NCBI GenBank assembly: GCA_035627675.1
Contig: DASPLH010000154.1
Coordinates: 1 to 14,033, forward strand
Origin: DASPLH01 sp035627675
GTDB taxonomy: Bacteria > Acidobacteriota > Terriglobia > Terriglobales > Acidobacteriaceae
Length of the DNA stretch: 14,033 bases
Direction of reading: 5' to 3'
The position numbers and the translations under genes were made by a program. Of the stretch, positions 1-6,040 are shown piece by piece. How positions within the stretch are numbered: position 1 is the first letter of the stretch; each line of letters begins with the position of its first letter. The notes under the pieces were generated by a model, which was not told the origin of the DNA, did not search any database, and saw only the letters and a list, made by a program, of their open reading frames with translations.

Positions 1-1044
1 GGTGCCTGTAGCGAAGCCGCTCGCAGCCGCCTCGCGCGCGCGCAGCGAGGCCGGAAGCTGCTCAAGGTCCTGGGTGCGATCGGCGCCTGCGGCGCTCATG
101 GCTCCGAGCACCGAGACGGACTCCTCCGGAGCGTGCTCTACCTCACCGGGCTGTCCCGAAGTCTGCGCCACCTGGCGGGCGATGACATCGCCCTCCAGCG
201 CGCGGTTGTAAGCCTCTTCGCCCAGCGCCTGCCGCATCGCTCCGGTCGCGACATTGACGGCGAGGTTGCGCTGGCTTCCCTCCTCGACCTTTCCGAGCCA
301 GGTCAGGAAGCGCAGGCCGCTCGTGCGGGCAACCTCCTTGTCCACTTCGGTCGCCATGCGCGCATACATTGCGGCGTAGTTCGGTGCCTCGGAGGCAGAC
401 TTCGCCGGGTCGGGCAAGGTGCCGAACAGCTTGTCGAACTGCGCCTGCGACCACGGCGCCTTCGGGCCAGCGTGTTCAATGAGGGCAAGCGTGAGCCGCG
501 CCGGCGCGATGCGCTTCTCCAGTGCGGCTTCGACCAGGCGCCGCGCCGATCGCGCGAGATTGCGGCAGTGTGAAATGGCAGCGATGAGAGTCTGCTCGGC
601 GACATCGACGTGATCGACCGGAACGTTCTCGACCAGCGACCGCACCGCCTTGCAGTCCACGCCTCCGGAGTCCAGCATGGAGGCCACCGGCGTCTCGCCG
701 CGCTGGATCATCTCCTGCTCGATGCGCAGGCCCTCGCGACTCAGTTGGCGCGCCTTGGCGGGGTGCAGCGGCAGGAGGATGGCCGCCGCCGAGGTGAGTA
801 TCCGCAGGCGGTCCTGCTGATCGGATTGCGGGATCGCAACCGCCGAGTTCACCACCTCGAGCGCGAACTGCTTGCGGCGGTCGAGCTTGGGCGCTTTCTG
901 GACTCCGCGCGCAGGCTTTTGCCGCTGTGCCGCGGGTCGTTTCGGAGCGGCTTTCCGCGCGCCGCCGGTGGAGGTCTGCGCAACGCTGCCGCCGGTGGAC
1001 AGCAGAGCGGCGGCAAGGAGAAGAGAGTAGAACTTCACTCGCAT
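1..1044 (-). CDS. Secreted protein of unknown function, C-terminus beyond window
   Basis: An open frame of 348 codons without a stop runs from an ATG at 1044 to the left edge, so the C-terminus is missing. The product starts MRVKFYSLLLAAALLSTGGS followed by VAQT, a typical Sec signal peptide with cleavage probably after AQ/A around residue 22, so the protein is exported. A basic Ala/Lys/Pro stretch (about 27-50) precedes a largely helical, Ala/Leu/Glu-rich body containing few cysteines. I recognise no catalytic motif or family. An in-frame GTG at 1062 would add six residues, but neither start has a good ribosome-binding site. The gene lies downstream of the terminator that ends the 1159-2178 gene, so it is probably transcribed on its own. 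Longer frames on the opposite strand here are antisense shadows. Confidence 0.75.
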   Translation of the reverse strand, partial: MRVKFYSLLLAAALLSTGGSVAQTSTGGARKAAPKRPAAQRQKPARGVQKAPKLDRRKQFALEVVNSAVAIPQSDQQDRLRILTSAAAILLPLHPAKARQLSREGLRIEQEMIQRGETPVASMLDSGGVDCKAVRSLVENVPVDHVDVAEQTLIAAISHCRNLARSARRLVEAALEKRIAPARLTLALIEHAGPKAPWSQAQFDKLFGTLPDPAKSASEAPNYAAMYARMATEVDKEVARTSGLRFLTWLGKVEEGSQRNLAVNVATGAMRQALGEEAYNRALEGDVIARQVAQTSGQPGEVEHAPEESVSVLGAMSAAGADRTQDLEQLPASLRAREAAASGFATGT

Positions 1045-1049
1045 CAGCT

Positions 1050-1064
1050 TCGATTTTATCACTT
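1050..1064 (-). promoter_or_regulatory. Possible extended -10 promoter for the gene starting at 1044
   Basis: On the minus strand the sequence TGATAAAAT (1053-1061) matches an extended -10 element (TG, one base, then TAAAAT, five of six to consensus). No -35 match is visible. It lies so close to the ATG that the transcript would begin within a few bases of the start codon. This is inference from consensus only. Confidence 0.3.
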
Positions 1065-1090
1065 GGTAAATAGCTGGTTCGGGATCTTCC

Positions 1091-1130
1091 CGGACGAAAA
1101 GAGACGCGCAGGGCCGCTTCCCTGCGCGTC
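1091..1130 (-). terminator. Intrinsic terminator of the 1159-2178 gene
   Basis: A perfect 11-bp stem (1103-1113 with 1120-1130, arms GACGCGCAGGG and CCCTGCGCGTC) closes a 6-nt loop. Read on the minus strand it is followed by TCTCTTTTCGT. It sits 29 bp beyond the stop codon of the secreted jelly-roll protein and upstream of the next minus-strand gene, which separates the two transcripts. Confidence 0.82.
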
Positions 1131-1158
1131 GCAACCTTCCAAACCCTTTGCGGTGCGG

Positions 1159-2178
1159 CTACCACGCCTTGAGCGTGATCTTGTCCAGCCAGGTGGAGTA
1201 GTCGGCCATTCTGTAGTTGCCGTCCATCTGGAAGGCGACGTTGAGTTCGCTGGCGCCGGAGTTCTGCGGCCAGTAGGCCCGGTTTACGTACGACTTCTTG
1301 CCGTTCAGGGTGACAGCGATGAACTTCACCTGGCCGCCGGTGGTGCGCTCGAACTCCCATACGAGGTGGTTCCACTTGTAGGCGACGGGGCGGGCGCACG
1401 GGATGCCGGTGCTCTTCCAGCCCTCATGCGCGTTCCACACCCGCCAGGTCTTGGTGTTCACCAGGTTGCACTCGGTGCCGAAGATGAACTTCTTGCCGTT
1501 CAGGGACTGGTTCACGTCGAACTCGAGCGCCTGCGAAGCGCCGGGGTCCTTCATGTAGAAGTAGAGGTCATAGACGAACCGTCGCACGCTGCTGTTGGCG
1601 CCCAACTGCTTCCACCAGAGCGCGTTGGCGTACGGGGTCGAGCCGCCTATGTTGAACTTGACGGCTTTCCCGTCCAGCGACGGAGAGCTGATCCATTGCT
1701 GCATGGAGAACTGGGCGGAGGGTCCGCTGCCCCACTGTCCGGCACACACCGTGCACCATTGCCAGCCGGTCATCTGGTCGATGTTTCCGTAGGTGCGCGC
1801 TGTGCTTGGGACACTGGTGGAACCGCTTGAGGTCGAGGACGTGGTGACGTTGACGTAGAGTACCTTGGAGAAGCTGGCGCCCGACTGATCCCAGCCCTTC
1901 ACTGTCAGCTTTCGGGTCCCCCTGGCGGCTGAGACGTACGTGTCTACTCTCGATCCGCTGACATTCTTCACCAGCACTGAATCCAGATAGACCTGCATCG
2001 CAGCCATCGCGGACGACGAACTGCCGGATGCGACGACGTGAATAGGCGATCCAACGGACTGCCCGTTGTAGGGGGTGGAGACGGTAACGGTACCGGCTTG
2101 CGCCGAAGCGGCGACTGCCAGGGCGAGTGCGATCGTCCTTGCCAGGCACACGGCCGCCTTTCGGGTTCCAAGCGACAT
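1159..2178 (-). CDS. Secreted Ig-like plus jelly-roll (ConA-like) domain protein
   Basis: The product is 339 aa. The ATG at 2178 is chosen because AGGAG lies 6-7 nt upstream and a signal peptide follows at once (residues 1-28, ending SAQA before GTVTV). Residues about 29-110 look like a bacterial Ig-like domain: strands TVTVSTPYNGQ, SPIHVVASG, a predicted YLDS turn and a closing VLYVNV strand. A Ser/Thr linker (about 111-122) leads to a beta-rich region of about 210 residues with many Trp (WQWCTVCAGQW, WWKQL, WRVWNAHEGW, NHLVWEFER) and an ending SELNVAFQMDGNYRMADYSTW then LDKITLKAW. This resembles ConA-like lectin/glucanase folds seen in acidobacterial secreted proteins. No glycosidase Glu pair could be assigned, so binding rather than hydrolysis is as likely. 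It is monocistronic, ending at the terminator at 1091-1130. A frame extending upstream to 2331 has no export signal at its start and is rejected. Confidence 0.82.
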   Translation of the reverse strand: MSLGTRKAAVCLARTIALALAVAASAQAGTVTVSTPYNGQSVGSPIHVVASGSSSSAMAAMQVYLDSVLVKNVSGSRVDTYVSAARGTRKLTVKGWDQSGASFSKVLYVNVTTSSTSSGSTSVPSTARTYGNIDQMTGWQWCTVCAGQWGSGPSAQFSMQQWISSPSLDGKAVKFNIGGSTPYANALWWKQLGANSSVRRFVYDLYFYMKDPGASQALEFDVNQSLNGKKFIFGTECNLVNTKTWRVWNAHEGWKSTGIPCARPVAYKWNHLVWEFERTTGGQVKFIAVTLNGKKSYVNRAYWPQNSGASELNVAFQMDGNYRMADYSTWLDKITLKAW

Positions 2179-2441
2179 GAGAGACTCCTGAACGGTGATT
2201 GAAGGTTCACGCGAACGGGCCGCGCGAACGAAGTCGGCCGGGTCTGCTGCCACGCGTCGTGCGACGCACCCGGGGGAGGAGCAACATCCCCGACCGAGGC
2301 ACACGCTACGGGCGCTTCTACTCAGGTGCAACGCTAATTCGTGGTAGATGAACGATTTGCGAGTCTAGGTATTAGGACAGGGTTACATCGTACGGACCAG
2401 CCCCATGCGCCCGCCGCTCATGGTTATGCAGTCAACCACGC

Positions 2442-2466
2442 ATGAATAGGGACTCCCCGTATTCAT
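2442..2466. repeat. Interrupted palindrome, candidate operator or hairpin
   Basis: ATGAATA (2442-2448) pairs with TATTCAT (2460-2466), and the inner GGG (2449-2451) pairs with CCC (2456-2458), leaving a 4-nt loop and one bulged G. It lies 264 bp upstream of the secreted protein start. The symmetry fits either a dimeric regulator site or an RNA hairpin in the leader; there is no T-tract, so it is not an intrinsic terminator. No regulator can be named. Confidence 0.4.
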
Positions 2467-2560
2467 TTACATATGTTGATGTGACGGCAGCTACGCAGGG
2501 CCAAGTAGGGCCTTAGTTCGCCCGAGTAATTAACGGACATGTAACGGTCAGCAGCGTACA

Positions 2561-2590
2561 AACGAAAGGCGCGCCCGGAGGCGCGCCCTT
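2561..2590 (-). terminator. Intrinsic terminator of the DHH-family gene
   Basis: Two copies of the self-complementary octamer GGCGCGCC (2568-2575 and 2580-2587) form an 8-bp stem around a 4-nt loop, extended by A-T and G-T pairs to about 11 bp. On the minus strand it is followed by TTTCGTTTG. It begins 17 bp past the TAG stop of the gene at 2607-3581. Confidence 0.8.
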
Positions 2591-2606
2591 CGCACCGCTA
2601 TCCGTG

Positions 2607-3581
2607 CTAGACGTGGTGTTGGCGGGTATAGGCTCTCAATTCCTCTACGATCTCCTGCGCGGCGTGTCGAGCCCTCTCCCATTCACCGGGCGGGAACGAG
2701 ATGGCGCCCACGCGCGCGTGTCCGCCGCCGCCATAGCGCTCGCAGATCCTGGCCAGGTTGGACATGTTCGTCGCCGTGGTCCACGGATTCGAGCCCACCG
2801 ACACCTTGACCCGGAAATGGCTCTTGCTGAGCCCGACGCTGTAGATCGACTCCGGGTGCAGGTAATACGGCACGAACTTGTTGTAGCCCTCCAGGTCGTA
2901 GCCGGTGACGTCAAAGAACAGGGTGCCGTCGTTGCACTCGGTGTGCTTCCGCATGATCTCGATGGACTGCTTATGGCGATCCATCAGCGCGGGGAGCAGT
3001 TCGGCTACGAAGGGTTCCTCCAGGATTTCGGCGAGGGGACGGGTGGCGAGCAGGGGAACGAGCCGGGGCGTGAAGCGGTAGTCCTGCGTGGCCTCGATCA
3101 CCATGGTCAGCTTCATGGCCGGCTCGCTCATGGAGACGGCGTGCTCGGCGCTGTCGTAGAGGGCTCCGTCGATGATGTCGGCCCACTCGACCATCTCGGC
3201 CACAGGGGCGAGATTCATGCCGAAGCGGTTCTCCGCGACGGTAGCGACCAGCTTGGTGCAGGACTTGAAGTCCGGGTCGTAGAATTTCGTGTTGCTTTGC
3301 TGCTGCTCGAAGTGGGATGCGTCTTCGGGAGTCAGGAATGCGCTCTGATGGTGGTCGAACCACCAGGTGATCTTCGGAGAGGCGGAGTACTTGAAGTCAA
3401 CGATTGCATTCTCGTCGCCCGTGAAGTCGTCCTCGTTGAACAGCGCACCGGCCCGATGCACCAGGCCTTTGAATTCGAACTCCGCGTGAGGGCGCACCCG
3501 CTCGCGGTAGAAGCGGGCGAACAAGGAGGCCGAACAGCAGCCATCGAAGCATTTATCGTGATAGAAGACCCGGACGATCAC
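2607..3581 (-). CDS. DHH-superfamily phosphoesterase
   Basis: The product is 324 aa from a GTG at 3581. That start has AAAGGG five bases upstream and sits just before the conserved N-terminal strand (IVRVFYHDKCFDG). An ATG at 3641 would add a 20-residue Arg/Cys-rich extension with no family character. Visible DHH-family motifs are H8-D9 with D13 (HDKCFDG), D62 (AIVDF), the name-giving D76-H77-H78 (WWFDHHQS) and D135/D138 (EWADIIDG), which together would bind two divalent metals. A C-terminal DHHA1-type GGGGHARVGA motif at 284-293 should bind substrate. The family includes oligonucleotide and cyclic-dinucleotide hydrolases (NrnA, GdpP/PdeA types) and RecJ. No membrane segment, PAS, GGDEF or CBS domain is present, so this is a soluble enzyme; its exact substrate cannot be told. 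It is monocistronic with its own terminator. Confidence 0.88.
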   Translation of the reverse strand: MIVRVFYHDKCFDGCCSASLFARFYRERVRPHAEFEFKGLVHRAGALFNEDDFTGDENAIVDFKYSASPKITWWFDHHQSAFLTPEDASHFEQQQSNTKFYDPDFKSCTKLVATVAENRFGMNLAPVAEMVEWADIIDGALYDSAEHAVSMSEPAMKLTMVIEATQDYRFTPRLVPLLATRPLAEILEEPFVAELLPALMDRHKQSIEIMRKHTECNDGTLFFDVTGYDLEGYNKFVPYYLHPESIYSVGLSKSHFRVKVSVGSNPWTTATNMSNLARICERYGGGGHARVGAISFPPGEWERARHAAQEIVEELRAYTRQHHV

Positions 3582-3586
3582 TGGAA

Positions 3587-3592
3587 CCCTTT
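3587..3592 (-). promoter_or_regulatory. Ribosome-binding site supporting the GTG start of the DHH gene
   Basis: On the minus strand AAAGGG lies five bases before the GTG at 3581-3579. The upstream ATG at 3641 has no comparable site, which is the reason for preferring the GTG. Confidence 0.5.
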
Positions 3593-3701
3593 CGCCGCAG
3601 GACCGTCCATCGCATCGGACTGACCGTTGGCCATGAAGCACTAAAGGGCCGCCGCCTGCGTGCTGCTCAGTCGCCGCGCGTACGACCCCAAAAAGCTAAT
3701 A

Positions 3702-3731
3702 GGAATACAGGGCCTGGCGACCGAAAGTCAA
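3702..3731 (-). promoter_or_regulatory. Candidate sigma-70 type promoter for the DHH gene
   Basis: On the minus strand TTGACT (3726-3731, five of six to the -35 consensus) is separated by 18 bases from TATTCC (3702-3707), with an AT-rich TATTAG just after. It faces the DHH gene with a leader of about 115 nt. The -10 match is poor, so this is tentative. Confidence 0.35.
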
Positions 3732-3811
3732 GCAGAGCTGCTACGCTTTTGTTTTGTGACGTTTCGCGGCACACAGCGTCTCATTCATCAGCATCACGGG
3801 AAGGAGCGGCG

Positions 3812-4495
3812 ATGTCGGGAGAACTGTTCGAGCACCCGGAGTACTACAACCAAACGCTCGCTCCGCACCGGCACCCCGTTCGCGCATGGATGGTCTCCGC
3901 CGCAGTTCACGGCCTTGTCCTCGCTGCCCTGCTGCAACGCCCGGAACCGAAGTTCTATCAGCCGTCGTCGGCGTTGCGGGGCGATGGCGGCGGAAACGTC
4001 ACCCAACTCGTGTTCTCAACGCCCGGACGAAGCGCGCTCGAGTACCGCGAGGAACTCGCGCCGGAAGAACTGGAACGCAACCGCCTGACCGCGCCGGCCG
4101 GCAAGCCCAAGCCTCGCCGCGCAACGGAACCCGTACCGCAGCCTCCCACAGTGCAGGTGGCCAGCGACAAGCCCGGCAGGCCAGGCTTCATCCTCGGGTC
4201 GGAATACATCGGAGTTCCCAGCGATCACGACATTCGAATCGCTTACCCGATCTTCCATCCGGACCCGGCCATCAACCGCGCAGCTCTGCCCGAGTGGATC
4301 CGCGGCGACGTCATCCTCGAGATCATCATCGACCACACGGGTGTGGTCACGGACGCGAAGGTTCTGGAGACAGTCGGCTTCGGCCTCGAAGCGAAGGTTC
4401 TCGAGGCCGTGAAAAACTGGCGGTACAAGCCGGCGACATTCGATGGCATGCCCGTGGCATCGAAGCAGGACGTCCGCTTCCACTTCCCCAGCTAG
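3812..4495 (+). CDS. TonB-family energy transducer
   Basis: The product is 227 aa. The ATG at 3812 has a strong AAGGAG upstream; an earlier in-frame ATG at 3749 lacks one. A cytoplasmic N-terminus of about 24 residues is followed by one membrane helix (about 25-41, AWMVSAAVHGLVLAALL). That helix holds S29 and H33 in the Ser-x3-His spacing that TonB uses to couple with ExbB/ExbD. A periplasmic linker of modest Pro/Lys content (KPKPRRATEPVPQPP) leads to a C-terminal TonB domain (about 165-226) with the hallmarks GDVILEIIIDHTGVVTDAKV, the NWRYKPA motif and a final DVRFHFP strand. By family it would transmit proton-motive force to outer-membrane receptors. The linker is short for a protein that must span the periplasm, so a family role other than transport is possible. 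No exbB, exbD or receptor gene is in the window. Confidence 0.9.
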   Translation: MSGELFEHPEYYNQTLAPHRHPVRAWMVSAAVHGLVLAALLQRPEPKFYQPSSALRGDGGGNVTQLVFSTPGRSALEYREELAPEELERNRLTAPAGKPKPRRATEPVPQPPTVQVASDKPGRPGFILGSEYIGVPSDHDIRIAYPIFHPDPAINRAALPEWIRGDVILEIIIDHTGVVTDAKVLETVGFGLEAKVLEAVKNWRYKPATFDGMPVASKQDVRFHFPS

Positions 4496-4514
4496 GGTTA
4501 GGTCCAAGAGCGTT

Positions 4515-4645
4515 GGTGCCCCACATCTGCTCGCGAAGCGAGCAAATGTGGGTGAGTAGAACTCTTGGGGGATCACTAAGCCGCACTTGTGGCGATATAG
4601 GTTCTGTCTCCCACGTTCGCCAACGGAGGGCGGACGTGGGGCACC
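4515..4645. repeat. Composite palindromic element, copy 1
   Basis: This 131-bp element is bounded by perfect 10-bp inverted repeats, GGTGCCCCAC (4515-4524) and GTGGGGCACC (4636-4645). Inside, each end also folds on itself. 4520-4552 gives a 14-bp stem with one mismatch around a GAA loop (TGCTCGC-GAA-GCGAGCA core). 4610-4640 gives a 12-bp stem (CCCACGTTCGCC with GGCGGACGTGGG, one G-T pair). The central 50 bp is not palindromic. There is no open frame or transposase. The element lies between the convergent ends of the tonB-like gene and the zinc-ribbon gene, as REP/BIME-type repeats commonly do. Confidence 0.85.
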
Positions 4646-4664
4646 GAGCGCGGCACCGAGCGCG
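4641..4664. repeat. 12-bp tandem duplication at the element junction
   Basis: GCACCGAGCGCG occurs twice head to tail (4641-4652 and 4653-4664), exactly where copy 1 of the palindromic element ends and before copy 2 begins. It may be a slippage product or a trace of how the two copies were joined. Confidence 0.8.
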
Positions 4665-4670
4665 AACGTT

Positions 4671-4805
4671 GGTGCCCCACATCTGCTCGCGAAGCGAGCA
4701 AATGTGGGTGAGCAGAACTCATTTGCGGGAATCACTAACGCCGCACCCGTGGTGAGCCCGGATCTATCTCCCACGTTCGCCAACAGAAGGCGGACGTGGG
4801 GCACC
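4671..4805. repeat. Composite palindromic element, copy 2
   Basis: This 135-bp direct repeat of the element at 4515-4645 has the same 10-bp inverted-repeat ends (4671-4680, 4796-4805) and both hairpins. The left hairpin arm is identical base for base to copy 1, and the right hairpin differs only in its loop and one neighbouring base. The central part has diverged considerably (GAACTCATTTGCGGG against GAACTCTTGGGGG, and different sequence near 4745-4767). Conservation of the folding parts over the centre suggests selection or repair acting on structure. It ends 20 bp before the stop codon of the zinc-ribbon gene on the opposite strand. Confidence 0.85.
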
Positions 4806-4825
4806 GAGCTTTGACCCCAACGAAA

Positions 4826-5281
4826 CTACAGGCTGTCGGCCTGTTTCTCGGCCCAGTCTCCGATCACAGGCAGCTTGAACCTTTCATTCTGGAAGGCCTT
4901 GAAGAGCAGGAATACCCAGCCGAGCAGGACGGCGATTCCCACCAGCGGCCCGAGGATGAGATTCAGCAACGGAATAGCCCAGACCACGCTCTGTAGGACG
5001 AACGTCACCACGGCGTAAGCGATGGACTGAAACGAATGGAAGCGGACAAAGCGGTTCCGGCTATAGGGTTCGATCACCAGGAAAATGATGGCCGGAATCA
5101 GCAGGTATGCGATCGCACCAGCAACGTTGTCCTGTAGCCCCGCCGTTTGTCTCGAATCAGTCCTCGGAGCTGCCGCGACGCCGGCGCCTTCGCCCACACC
5201 CTGCAAGACTGAACTGCCGCACTTTGCGCAGAAGGACGCATTTGCGGGAACCTCCGCGCCACATGCATTGCAGAAAGCCAT
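4826..5281 (-). CDS. Zinc-ribbon and DUF4870-like membrane protein
   Basis: The product is 151 aa. The ATG at 5281 is preceded by GGAGGT five bases upstream. Residues 1-23 form a zinc ribbon with C4-x2-C7 and C18-x2-C21 (CNACGAEVPANASFCAKCG). After a Gly/Ala/Ser/Gln linker come three likely membrane segments: about 52-70 (VAGAIAYLLIPAIIFLVI), 83-105 and 107-129. The pattern of a charged PYSRNRFVRFHSFQS turn after the first helix is typical of DUF4870/Tic20-like small membrane proteins. The function of that family is not established. It is the second of two minus-strand genes behind the Fur-family gene with a gap of 112 bp, so it may have its own promoter. Its 3' end abuts the palindromic elements. 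Confidence 0.85.
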   Translation of the reverse strand: MAFCNACGAEVPANASFCAKCGSSVLQGVGEGAGVAAAPRTDSRQTAGLQDNVAGAIAYLLIPAIIFLVIEPYSRNRFVRFHSFQSIAYAVVTFVLQSVVWAIPLLNLILGPLVGIAVLLGWVFLLFKAFQNERFKLPVIGDWAEKQADSL

Positions 5282-5393
5282 TCCGACCTCCGTAGGTCCT
5301 GGCGGACCTGGCGCACATCCATGGCGCCTGAGTTGTGCGCAACGGTATCACAGAACATTGCAGGCGAAGGAAGAAAGGCAGAGTAGCGGGCGT

Positions 5394-5897
5394 CTAGATT
5401 ACGCGGCGCGAAGGCTTCTTGCGGCACTCGTCGCAGATGCCATAGATCTGGAAGCTGTGGCGCGTGGTCGTGAAGTGGTGCCGCTTCCCTATCTCCTGCT
5501 CGATGCGTTCGATGTCCGGAGAGAAGAACTCGACCGAGGTGCCGCATTCGGTGCACACCATGTGATGGTGGCTGCGACGGTTCACCTGGTGTTCGTAGCG
5601 GGCCACGCCGTCGTGAAATGCCACTTCGCTTGCGAGCCCGCACTCGGCCAGCAGTTTGAGCGTGCGGTAAACCGTGGTGAAGCCGATCTTGGCGTCCTTC
5701 TTCTTCACCAGGCGGTGCAGCTCGTCTGTGGAGAGATGGTCGCGGGTCTCGAGGAAGGTGCGGAGAATCGTGTCGCGCTGCTCGGTGTGCTTCAACCCGA
5801 CGCGCTTCAGGTGCGAGTGAAAGATGTCTTCCGCCTCGCGCACAGTCTCGCGCGAGATCGTCGAGTGGTCGTCCACGCGTTTGGAGGGAGCTGGCAT
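5394..5897 (-). CDS. Fur-family metal- or peroxide-responsive repressor
   Basis: The product is 167 aa from the ATG at 5897. GGGA lies eight bases upstream and a promoter candidate sits immediately before it. A GTG at 5951 and an ATG at 5912 are in-frame alternatives. The winged-helix part (about 20-95) has the family signature LKHTEQRDTILRTFLE and the recognition-helix segment IGFTTVYRTLKLL. The C-terminal half carries RYEH and SHHHMVCTECG, giving His ligands for the sensing metal. C115/C118 and C155/C158 (CTEC, CDEC) form the structural zinc site. All four cysteines are present, so it should fold as a classical Fur/PerR/Zur dimer. Which signal it senses cannot be decided from sequence alone. 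It is divergent from aguB, sharing a 143-bp intergenic region; no Fur box palindrome was identified there. Confidence 0.92.
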   Translation of the reverse strand: MPAPSKRVDDHSTISRETVREAEDIFHSHLKRVGLKHTEQRDTILRTFLETRDHLSTDELHRLVKKKDAKIGFTTVYRTLKLLAECGLASEVAFHDGVARYEHQVNRRSHHHMVCTECGTSVEFFSPDIERIEQEIGKRHHFTTTRHSFQIYGICDECRKKPSRRVI

Positions 5898-5907
5898 CTT
5901 CAATCCC

Positions 5908-5935
5908 AGCATACCATTGGGGCCAAGGTCCTCAA
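5908..5935 (-). promoter_or_regulatory. Candidate promoter of the Fur-family gene
   Basis: On the minus strand TTGAGG (5930-5935) and TATGCT (5908-5913) are separated by 16 bases, each matching four of six consensus positions. Transcription would start a few bases before the ATG at 5897, implying a very short leader and favouring that start over the upstream ones. Tentative. Confidence 0.3.
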
Positions 5936-6007
5936 GTGCCGATTTGGTCACGGCAGCGTGCCGGGGACGACAAGGTCCGCGAGCGGCCGGTCCGCCATCC
6001 GGTGTTT

Positions 6008-6016
6008 TGTTATTCT
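6008..6016 (+). promoter_or_regulatory. aguB: Candidate extended -10 promoter of aguBA
   Basis: TGTTATTCT is a TG-n plus TATTCT extended -10 element in an AT-rich patch (TTTTGTTATTCTAG) amid GC-rich sequence. The expected start near 6023 leaves a leader of about 18 nt that contains the Shine-Dalgarno at 6031-6035. No -35 element is seen. Confidence 0.4.
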
Positions 6017-6030
6017 AGGCCTTTCCCATG

Positions 6031-6035
6031 GGAGG
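6031..6035 (+). promoter_or_regulatory. aguB: Shine-Dalgarno that fixes the TTG start of aguB
   Basis: GGAGG stands five bases before TTG (6041) and only two bases before the in-frame GTG (6038). The spacing favours TTG, and it makes the protein begin right at the first conserved strand (AERFTVGLVQM). Confidence 0.65.
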
Positions 6036-6040
6036 TTGTG

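Larger units (their letters stand above)
2179..2606. other. Long intergenic leader region, no gene seen
   Basis: This stretch of 428 bp separates two minus-strand genes. It holds the terminator of the DHH gene at its right end, a ribosome-binding site for the 2178 gene at its left end, an interrupted inverted repeat at 2442-2466 and small self-complementary segments near 2255-2285. It is visibly less GC-rich than its flanks around 2325-2545. No open frame here has coding character. No convincing -35/-10 pair was found. It must carry the promoter, and perhaps a long 5' leader, of the secreted protein gene. Confidence 0.6.

Noticed and set aside
476..1399. 307-codon minus-strand frame
   Set aside because: It is out of frame with both real genes there, spans the terminator at 1091-1130 and is Arg/Pro-rich nonsense typical of GC-rich shadows.
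610..1830. 406-codon plus-strand open frame
   Set aside because: It runs antisense through two minus-strand genes that both have signal peptides, one also with a ribosome-binding site and terminator, and its translation has no family character. High GC explains the long antisense frame.
2179..2603. Known riboswitch such as a c-di-GMP (GEMM) aptamer
   Set aside because: I looked for the conserved GEMM, cobalamin, TPP and SAM core sequences on both strands and did not find a match; only small hairpins are evident.
2604..3623. 339-codon plus-strand frame opposite the DHH gene
   Set aside because: The opposite strand encodes intact DHH motifs; this frame is its mirror with no recognisable domain.
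4520..4552. Intrinsic terminator of the tonB-like gene
   Set aside because: The stem is strong but is followed by TGAGTAGAAC rather than a T-tract, and the identical hairpin recurs in copy 2. It may still affect mRNA ends, but it is better explained as part of the repeat element.
4016..4804. 262-codon minus-strand frame across the tonB-like gene and repeats
   Set aside because: It crosses both palindromic elements and lies antisense to the TonB domain. It is an accidental open frame.
4515..4805. CRISPR array
   Set aside because: There are only two repeat copies, each over 130 bp with internal hairpins, no regular spacers and no cas genes.
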